The position numbers and the translations under genes were made by a program. From JAAYBF01 sp963715445 (GTDB lineage Bacteria; Actinomycetota; Thermoleophilia; Solirubrobacterales; Thermoleophilaceae): a DNA stretch of 64,000 nucleotides. Below the pieces are notes generated by a model. The model ran no database searches. It was not told the origin of the DNA and saw nothing but the letters and a program-made list of their open reading frames with translations. Of this stretch, positions 58,716 through 64,000 are shown one piece after another. The DNA lies in the NCBI GenBank assembly GCA_963715445.1, contig OY970240.1, forward strand, positions 1,488,001 through 1,552,000, given 5' to 3'. Each line of letters starts with the position of its first letter. Within the stretch, counting starts at the first letter, position 1.

Positions 58716-59474
58716 GTGAGCGAGGAGTTCCACGAGGGCAGCTTGCTGGACCGTCTTTCGAGCCCGGCGGCGCTGGAGCTGCAGTACGAGCACACGCGCG
58801 CCCGCGAGCGGGAGATCCTCGACGGCGCGCTGGCGCTGCGTGGAGGCGACGTGCTCTCCGTGGGCTGTGGGTGGAACCCGGGCCGGCACCTGTTCCCGGC
58901 GCCCGAGTGGCGGATGACCGGGGTGGAGCTCGACGGCGAGCGCCCGCGCGTCCTCGTGGAGGACGGGACGCTCGACGAGGGCTTCGCCGGGCGGGGCGGC
59001 GAGCTGGACCTCCCGGACGAGTCGTTCGACGTGGTGCTCTACCGGCTCGTGCTCCATCACATCGCCTACCAGGGGTCGCTGCGGCCGGTGTTCGAGGAGG
59101 CGGCGCGGCTGCTGCGCCCGGGAGGGGCTCTGATCGCGGTGGAGCCCGGGTCGCTGCACCCCGTCGGCGTCGGACTGGCGCTCGCCAACCGCGCCGGCCT
59201 GGGCGTGGCCGTCCACGGCACGCCCGATGACATCCCGCTCTCGCCGGGGTGCCTGGAGCGCGAGGCCGCGGCGGTGGGCCTGACGCCGGAGGTGCATGCC
59301 GTCACCTACACCTGGCGCAGGATGCCCGAGACGCTCCAGCGCGCCCTGTGGCCGCTCGACCGTGCTCTCGGAGCGCGGCCGCGCGCGGCGCGGCTCGGCC
59401 ACACCTTGATGCTCATCGCCCGCCGCGCCGAACGGCCGCCGACTGCCGGCAGAGCCGAAGTGGGGGCGGGGTAG
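58716..59474 (+). CDS. Class I SAM-dependent methyltransferase
   Basis: A 252-residue Rossmann methyltransferase starting at GTG, 9 nt after the sugar transferase gene. SAM motif I is VLSVGCGWNPGRHL (about 46-59); motif III-like 'ESFDVVLYRLVLHH' and post-I GVELDG follow. A C-terminal extension contains HGTPDDIPLSPG. Substrate unknown; position suggests modification of a surface glycan or lipid. Confidence 0.82.
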   Translation: MSEEFHEGSLLDRLSSPAALELQYEHTRAREREILDGALALRGGDVLSVGCGWNPGRHLFPAPEWRMTGVELDGERPRVLVEDGTLDEGFAGRGGELDLPDESFDVVLYRLVLHHIAYQGSLRPVFEEAARLLRPGGALIAVEPGSLHPVGVGLALANRAGLGVAVHGTPDDIPLSPGCLEREAAAVGLTPEVHAVTYTWRRMPETLQRALWPLDRALGARPRAARLGHTLMLIARRAERPPTAGRAEVGAG

Positions 59475-59478
59475 CGGA

Positions 59479-60057
59479 GTGCCGAGCCGGTTCGACGACG
59501 AGCTCTGGGAACTCGTGCCGGAGGACTCGGGGCCGCCGCCGGCGCACCTCGTGACGTTCGTGCGCTCGCTCGGCCCCGTTGCCCACGCGCTCGACCTGGG
59601 CTGCGGCGACGGCCGCCTGACGGTGGAGCTCGAGGCTCAGGAGGTCACTGCGGCCGATGTCTCGGACGTGGCGCTCAAGCGCCTGGCGGCGCGTCTCCCC
59701 GCTGCCCGCCTCGTGCGCCTCGAGCCCGACGCCCCGCTCCCCCTGCCGGACGGCGCCTTCGACCTCGTGCTCTGCGCCGAGACGATCGAGCACGTGCGCG
59801 ACGTGCAGCTCCTGCTGTCCGAGGCGCGCAGGGTCCTGCGGCCCGGTGGGCGGTTGGCGCTCACGACCCCGGCGAACTCACGGCTCACCGCCCTCGCGGC
59901 GGCGGTGCGGGGGTTCGAGCGGACCTTCCCGCCGCTCTCTCCGCACCTGCGCTTCCTCACCCGCCGCTCGCTTGCCTCGCTGCTCGACGAGCTGGGATTC
60001 GATCCGGGCGCGATCCGTCGTCGCGGGGGCAGTCTCGTGACGGTCGCCTCGCGCTAG
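59479..60057 (+). CDS. Class I SAM-dependent methyltransferase
   Basis: A 192-residue methyltransferase starting at GTG, 4 nt after the previous gene. Motif I is ALDLGCGDGRL (about 37-47), the acidic residue is in VTAADVSDVALKRL, and 'FDLVLCAETIEHVRD' and 'LRPGGRLALTTPANSRL' are typical of UbiE/BioC-type enzymes. Probably cotranscribed with the preceding two genes as an envelope-glycan unit. It converges on the TetR gene (4-nt overlap). Confidence 0.82.
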   Translation: MPSRFDDELWELVPEDSGPPPAHLVTFVRSLGPVAHALDLGCGDGRLTVELEAQEVTAADVSDVALKRLAARLPAARLVRLEPDAPLPLPDGAFDLVLCAETIEHVRDVQLLLSEARRVLRPGGRLALTTPANSRLTALAAAVRGFERTFPPLSPHLRFLTRRSLASLLDELGFDPGAIRRRGGSLVTVASR

Positions 60058-60836
60058 CCGCTCGCCCCCGCGCGGGTGCCCCCGTTCGAGAAGGCGACCG
60101 GCCTTCTCGAGCCGTCGGAGGCTCGACCGCGGCCACGCTCGAGCTCGCGGGTGGCCGCTTCGGGTCCCGCGTACGGCAGCACGATCATGTACATGAGGTC
60201 CGGGACCAGCTGCGGCAGCTCCCTGGCCCTCCCCGCGATGACCTCTCGGTAGATGATCTCCCTGATGCCTCCGAGGACGCCGAGGGCCACGAAGGCGGGC
60301 AGCTCTCGCTTGCTTTCCGGCCTGCCGCTTTCGAAGAAGCGCGCGAACCGGCCCATCGCCTCGTTGCGGGACTCGACCGCCTTCGGGCCGGCCGTCAGGG
60401 CCTCTCCGAACACGATCCGCGCGACCGCTGGATCGCCGGCCAGACCGGTGAGCATGGCGGTGAGCCCGGCACGCAGGCCGTCGACCCACTCGTCCTCGGC
60501 ATCGAACGCCTCGGACGTCGTGGCCAGCAGGCCGTCGAGGCTCTGCAGGTAGGCGGCGATGAAGCACTGCTCCTTGTCCTCGAAGTGCTCGTAGAAGGTC
60601 TTGCGCGACACGCCCGCGCGAGTGATCACGTCCGCAACCCGGGCGGCCCGGTAGCCGTCCTGACCGACGGCTTCCGTCATCGCGGTGAGCACCCGCACGC
60701 GCTGTGACTCGGCGACCTCCTCGGGCGCGAGGCCATGCCGCCCGCCAGGGATCTGATCCGCCCGGCGAGGCCCTCGCCGTCGCGGCAAGCTTGGCGCGGG
60801 CGCCTTCCTAGCGGCCATCGCCGACCTGCGAGCCAT
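60054..60836 (-). CDS. TetR-family regulator
   Basis: A 260-residue regulator with an unusually long basic leader (MARRSAMAARKAPAPSLPRRRGPRR), then a TetR helix-turn-helix (RVLTAMTEAVGQDGYRAARVADVITRAGVSRKTFYEHFEDKEQCF) and a C-terminal ligand domain (about 105-235). The Met at 60818 is an alternative start. Ligand and targets unknown. It is divergent from the single-TM gene at 60971. Confidence 0.85.
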   Translation of the reverse strand: MARRSAMAARKAPAPSLPRRRGPRRADQIPGGRHGLAPEEVAESQRVRVLTAMTEAVGQDGYRAARVADVITRAGVSRKTFYEHFEDKEQCFIAAYLQSLDGLLATTSEAFDAEDEWVDGLRAGLTAMLTGLAGDPAVARIVFGEALTAGPKAVESRNEAMGRFARFFESGRPESKRELPAFVALGVLGGIREIIYREVIAGRARELPQLVPDLMYMIVLPYAGPEAATRELERGRGRASDGSRRPVAFSNGGTRAGASG

Positions 60837-60970
60837 TCACGGCGTGAACGATATCGGCCCGATCCAGGGGCTCCAGATCCCTGCGCGCTCGAATTCGGGT
60901 GTCCAGAGAAGCCCAGGCTCTCGGGGGCCAACTCGGGACCGCTCACGTTCTTTATGGCGTGGACGAGACC

Positions 60971-61630
60971 ATGTCTCAAGAGGCGGACGCCGAGGTCACT
61001 CCAAGGGCCGAGAGCGAGTTTCCGGCAGGCGCTTTCAGGGCTTCTGAGGGACACGGCCTTCCGCCGACCAGCCGCCCGATAGGGCCCCGCGGCTCCCGTG
61101 GAGCCGGGAGGCGCTCGCCGATGCTTTCGCCCGGCCGCGTGGCGGTGGGCGCGGCGCTGATCGTGGTGGTGCTCGGCCTGCTCTGGGCGGTAGCGGGGGG
61201 CGGGGGCCCCGAAGAGGGCCCGGCACGCCAGAGCGCCGATCTCGCAGCCGTCGATGACGGGCCCGCGGTGCTGAGCGAGCCCATCGACGACGAACCCGCG
61301 GTGCTGAGCGAGCCCTCGTCGAGCGCGACCGCCGAGCGGTCCCTGCGACAGGCGGTCCGCGTCAGGCGCGCCGCCGAGGCGGAGCCCAGGGCAAGGGCGC
61401 GCGGGCAAGCAAAGGCTCCGAAGCGCAAGGAGCGGGTCGCTCCGGCACCTGAGGAACGGCAGCCGGCATCGCCTCCACTCACGTTCAACCCGCCGGCTCC
61501 GCCTCCACTCACGTTCAACCCGCCGGCTCCGCCTCCGCCCACGTTTAGCCCGCCGGCACCGCCTTCACCCCCGTCGAGCGCACCGGCACCGCCGACCGCT
61601 CCCTCGAGCTATCTGCCCGAGTTCCTCTGA
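60971..61630 (+). CDS. Single-TM protein with Pro-rich extracytoplasmic tail
   Basis: A 219-residue protein. A 50-residue cytoplasmic leader is followed by one hydrophobic helix (VAVGAALIVVVLGLLWAVAGG, about 57-77), a basic Arg/Lys/Ala stretch and four Pro-rich repeats (PPLTFNPPAP and variants) near the C-terminus. It lies 15 nt before the sigma factor gene at 61646, so cotranscription is likely. The layout (TM then Pro-rich tail) is like the C-terminal part of the sigma fusion at 53898. Function unknown. Confidence 0.65.
   Translation: MSQEADAEVTPRAESEFPAGAFRASEGHGLPPTSRPIGPRGSRGAGRRSPMLSPGRVAVGAALIVVVLGLLWAVAGGGGPEEGPARQSADLAAVDDGPAVLSEPIDDEPAVLSEPSSSATAERSLRQAVRVRRAAEAEPRARARGQAKAPKRKERVAPAPEERQPASPPLTFNPPAPPPLTFNPPAPPPPTFSPPAPPSPPSSAPAPPTAPSSYLPEFL
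61472..61591 (+). repeat. Four 30-bp tandem repeats in coding sequence
   Basis: Units at 61472, 61502, 61532 and 61562. The first two are identical, the third has 5 differences and the fourth is strongly diverged. They encode PPLTFNPPAP-type decapeptides. The identical pair suggests recent or ongoing slippage. Confidence 0.75.
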
Positions 61631-61645
61631 CCCCCGGAGATCGAT

Positions 61646-62389
61646 ATGGCACACACGCAAATCGAGTCGCGCCTCCCGGCGCCCGCACTGAGGACACGGG
61701 AAGCGCCCTCGTGCTCAGCCCACAGCGAGCTGTCCGCGACCGACGAGAGGGAGCTGCGCATGCGCCTCGCACGCTGGTCGCGCCGGTTCCTGGGCCTGCC
61801 GGACGCGGAGTTCCCCGACGCCTACCAGGGCGCTTGGCGCAAGGTGCTGGACGGAGAACGCCGCGGACGCTCGGTGCGAAACCTCGAGCACGCGCTGCGC
61901 TGGGGAATCCACAACAGCTGGCTCGAGGAGTGCCGGCGCCGCCGGCGGCGGCCCACGGCGCCGCTCGAGGAGACCGCTCCCACCGCCTATCGCACCCAGG
62001 CTCCGCCGGATCCGGCGGAGCAGGTTGAGCGCCTCGAGTCCGCCCGGTATCTCTTCGAGACGGTCGGCACGATCGACGAGCTCTCCTGGCGCGTGGTCCT
62101 GCTGCGGCGTGTCTGGGGCCTGTCCCCAGCCGAGGTCTGCAGCACGCTCGGAATCAGCCGGCGGACCTACCGCACCGAGCATGCCCGCGCCCTGACGCTG
62201 ATCTACAAGCGCCTGTCGGAGACCCTCGCCGGCCAGGAGTGCGCGGGACGCCACGACTCCCTGCGAGCGGTGGCGGCCAGCGAGGCCGCGGGAGGGCTCG
62301 AGCAGGAGGTGAGCGCCCATGTGCGCAACTGCTCCGGCTGCCGTCGCCTGCTCGCCTCGATGCAGCGCGGCGAGCCTGTCGCCGCCTAG
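61646..62389 (+). CDS. ECF-like sigma factor with C-terminal zinc-finger-like domain
   Basis: A 247-residue sigma factor. Region 2 (about 34-98; RELRMRLARWSRRFLGLPDAEFPDAYQGAWRKVLDG) and region 4 (about 135-192; ELSWRVVLLRRVWGLSPAEVCSTLGISRRTYRTEHAR) are followed by a finger with Cys199, His225, Cys229, Cys232, giving the same C-x25-H-x3-C-x2-C spacing as the fusion at 53898. A GGAG precedes the ATG. It probably works with the TM protein encoded immediately upstream; regulation by the fused finger (redox or zinc) is inference. Confidence 0.82.
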   Translation: MAHTQIESRLPAPALRTREAPSCSAHSELSATDERELRMRLARWSRRFLGLPDAEFPDAYQGAWRKVLDGERRGRSVRNLEHALRWGIHNSWLEECRRRRRRPTAPLEETAPTAYRTQAPPDPAEQVERLESARYLFETVGTIDELSWRVVLLRRVWGLSPAEVCSTLGISRRTYRTEHARALTLIYKRLSETLAGQECAGRHDSLRAVAASEAAGGLEQEVSAHVRNCSGCRRLLASMQRGEPVAA

Positions 62390-62402
62390 CGCTCGGCGGT
62401 CC

Positions 62403-62417
62403 GGGCCGAGAGGCCCC
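62403..62417. terminator. Hairpin after the sigma factor gene
   Basis: A GGGCC-GAGA-GGCCC-type stem just after the sigma gene, in the gap to the minus-strand small gene. No U tract. Confidence 0.35.
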
Positions 62418-62446
62418 GGTCTCGCCGGGCTGGGATGTCCCTTCTC

Positions 62447-62683
62447 CTATGCACCGTCGAGGTCGTTGCGCGCCGCGTGTAGCGCGTCGGCCAGTGCGGG
62501 GATGAGCACCCCCTCCAGCACGGCACCCTGCTCGAGCCTCGCCGCCAGGCAGGAGAGGACGGTCTGCCGTGTCTTCCACCCGAACCTGCCCTCGATCAGG
62601 GGGTGCAGCTGCTCTTCCAGCTCGGGATCGGATCGCAGCGCGGCGTCGAGCGCGGCGCGCTCGGAGTTGCTCAACTCGTGCAT
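62447..62683 (-). CDS. Small hypothetical helical protein
   Basis: A 78-residue acidic helical protein (MHELSNSERAALDAALRSDPELEEQL then EGRFGWKTRQTVLSCLAARLEQ). The ATG at 62683 gives the compact form; the frame is open to 62767, which would add an unsupported leader. No family recognised. It is encoded on the opposite strand to its neighbours, so its reality rests on composition only. Confidence 0.45.
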   Translation of the reverse strand: MHELSNSERAALDAALRSDPELEEQLHPLIEGRFGWKTRQTVLSCLAARLEQGAVLEGVLIPALADALHAARNDLDGA

Positions 62684-62779
62684 TGCTAATAGGTCGCCGC
62701 AGGGGGCAGAACTGTCCACGGGACGGACGTTCGGCGGCTTGGCGAGCAAAACGAGCTCCGCCGGCAACTTACATAGACC

Positions 62780-63886
62780 GTGAGCGACTTCCGTTCAGCA
62801 GACCGGCCCGGAGAGCATCGGGAGCCCGCGCGCCCTCGGCGGCCGGTGATCACGCCCGAGAGGGCGCAGCCCGGGCATGCGCCGTCACCTGTGTGCGAGG
62901 ACGAGTTCTTTCGGCAGCTGGTGGGCGGGACGCTCAACGAGCAGGCGGCCCCCGCCGTGGAGAGGGCGCCCGCGCCCGCGCCGGTGCGGGCGCCGCGCCG
63001 CGCCGATCTCGGGCGCCGGCTTTCCGAGCGCCTCCCGGCCCTCCCTCGGCTGCCACGCATGCCGCGCATCCCGGCGATGCGCGATGCGCGCCGCGCGGGA
63101 GCGCTGGCCATGGGGGCGATCCTGCTGGTGGGTGTCGTGGCCATCGCTCGCGGCAGCGGCACCGGGGGCACCAACGGAGCGGCCGAGCGGAGCCAGGCGA
63201 TCAAGCCGATGCCGCCCGCGGAGTGGGGCGGTGGCGGCAGCGTCGCCGTCGAGAGCACCGAGCTGATCGTCCGCTGGTCGGGCGCCTCCCGCGGCGACGC
63301 GACCGGAGTGGCTCGCCGCAAGGTCGGCTGGATCCGCGACGGACGTCTCTCGATCACAGGCACCGTGCGCACCCCGGGCGGCTACCGGCCGGGCGATGGG
63401 CCGATCTCCGTGTCGGCGTCCGAAGGAGGCGAGGACGGAGAGGAGACCCAGGTCGGCGAGCTCACGCCGAACAGGGAGGGCGACTTCCAAGCCGATGTCG
63501 CGCTCGATCGGGGCGCTCCCCGCAAGGTCCTCACCTTCGCCTACTCGCGTGAGGGGGGAAGGGCGCCGCTGGCGACCGCCACGGCGGTCCTGGAGGTGGA
63601 GGGCGGGCTCACGGTGAACGTGCGCAGGAGCCGCCGCTCGGTGATCCTGAGCGGGCAGACTCGACCTGGCAGGGCCTCGCTGAGCATCGCGGCGCGTGCG
63701 CCGCGGAGCGCGTGGTCTCGGCAGTCGAGCGTTCAGAGCGACGCTCGCGGCCGCTGGCGCGAGCGGATCCACTTGCCGCGCCCGGCCCCGCGGGGCCGCT
63801 ACGCCTTCCGCGTCAGCATGGGCGGCGATGCCGAGCAGGGGTTCCTGCCGGCGAGCCGCAAGCGGTTCGTGCTCGTTCGGCGATGA
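62780..63886 (+). CDS. Single-TM protein with extracytoplasmic beta domains, unknown
   Basis: A 368-residue protein starting at GTG. The first 100 residues are cytoplasmic, Pro/Arg-rich; one hydrophobic helix follows (ALAMGAILLVGVVAIA, about 108-123). The exterior (about 145-368) is beta-rich: 'VGWIRDGRLSITGTVRTPGGYRPGDGPISVSASEGGEDG' and a second Arg-rich unit ('SRRSVILSGQTRPGRASLSIAARAPRSAW', then ARGRWRERIHLPRPAPRGRY). No Cys outside the cytoplasm. It may belong to the same signalling/envelope cluster as the sigma gene upstream. Function unknown. Confidence 0.65.
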   Translation: MSDFRSADRPGEHREPARPRRPVITPERAQPGHAPSPVCEDEFFRQLVGGTLNEQAAPAVERAPAPAPVRAPRRADLGRRLSERLPALPRLPRMPRIPAMRDARRAGALAMGAILLVGVVAIARGSGTGGTNGAAERSQAIKPMPPAEWGGGGSVAVESTELIVRWSGASRGDATGVARRKVGWIRDGRLSITGTVRTPGGYRPGDGPISVSASEGGEDGEETQVGELTPNREGDFQADVALDRGAPRKVLTFAYSREGGRAPLATATAVLEVEGGLTVNVRRSRRSVILSGQTRPGRASLSIAARAPRSAWSRQSSVQSDARGRWRERIHLPRPAPRGRYAFRVSMGGDAEQGFLPASRKRFVLVRR

Positions 63887-63897
63887 GGCGCTTGCGC

Positions 63898-64000
63898 CTA
63901 CCGGGGGTGCTTCGGGCTCGGCCACCACTCCTCGGGCAGCAGCGCCACGCGTTCGGGGCGAAGCTCGGCCTCGGCGCCTCGCACCCGCGGCGGCAGCGCC
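63898..64000 (-). CDS. C-terminal end of an unidentified gene, truncated by the window edge
   Basis: The minus strand reads 34 codons ending in TAG at 63898, with composition typical of coding sequence here (LRPERVALLPEEWWPSPKHPR at the end). The 5' part lies beyond the window, so the product cannot be named. A 14-nt palindrome (63886-63899) covers the junction of the two convergent stops. Confidence 0.4.
   Translation of the reverse strand, partial: ALPPRVRGAEAELRPERVALLPEEWWPSPKHPR

Noticed and set aside
61472..61591. CRISPR-like 30-bp repeats
   Set aside because: The units are contiguous, in frame with a Pro-rich protein, and have no spacers.

Overview
The window is high-GC DNA that most likely comes from an actinomycete of the class Thermoleophilia (Solirubrobacterales-like). 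This is inferred from a fused PafB-PafC regulator, CsoR copper control, glucosyl-3-phosphoglycerate synthase, an acyl-CoA carboxylase epsilon-like subunit, starts that look leaderless, and several secreted proteins ending in a basic beta-rich module. No 16S gene is present, so the placement is an inference. The coding density is very high: no gene-free stretch exceeds about 250 nt, and many neighbouring genes overlap by 1 to 4 nt.

Layout, 0-19 kb: tail of a probable glycosidase; divergent MFS exporter/TetR pair with two palindromic operators; RmlA-type sugar nucleotidyltransferase, flavin-binding PPOX protein and fused PafBC; a secreted FG-GAP protein; HD hydrolase, EcsC protein, SDR, lipoprotein, ferritin-like protein, Nudix hydrolase, ZIP transporter, surface proteins; then a copper locus (small His-rich peptide, CopA-type ATPase read through into a DUF4396 membrane domain and a broken copper-binding-like domain) facing csoR, followed by tRNA-Phe.

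19-34 kb: DUF3352 lipoprotein, M23 peptidase, MrfA-like helicase, a two-gene glucosylglycerate module (GpgS plus HAD phosphatase) next to glycerate kinase, separate LigD-type polymerase and ATP-dependent DNA ligase genes flanking a sugar dehydrogenase, an SDR, a DtxR-family regulator, a membrane protein and an aminotransferase. 34-38.9 kb: sucCD and small hydrolases.

38.9-55 kb is almost entirely minus strand. It interleaves propionyl-CoA metabolism (methylmalonyl-CoA mutase catalytic subunit, carboxylase beta and epsilon subunits, biotin carboxylase/BCCP) with a sulfate assimilation cluster (sulfite reductase, CysH, CysD, CysN, CysC, TauE-like transporter). The mutase product feeds the sucCD step of the TCA cycle.

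54-64 kb is an envelope and signalling region: a sigma factor fused to a zinc-finger/transmembrane/Pro-rich tail, a secreted protein with duplicated domains, a polyprenyl glycosylphosphotransferase, two methyltransferases, a TetR regulator, and a second sigma factor with the same zinc-finger spacing but with its transmembrane/Pro-rich part on a separate upstream gene. The best candidates for something undescribed are this pair of sigma loci, two families of dispersed intergenic palindromes (14.6/50.2 kb and 32.0/37.6 kb), and the four-hairpin intergenic block at 31.87-32.03 kb.
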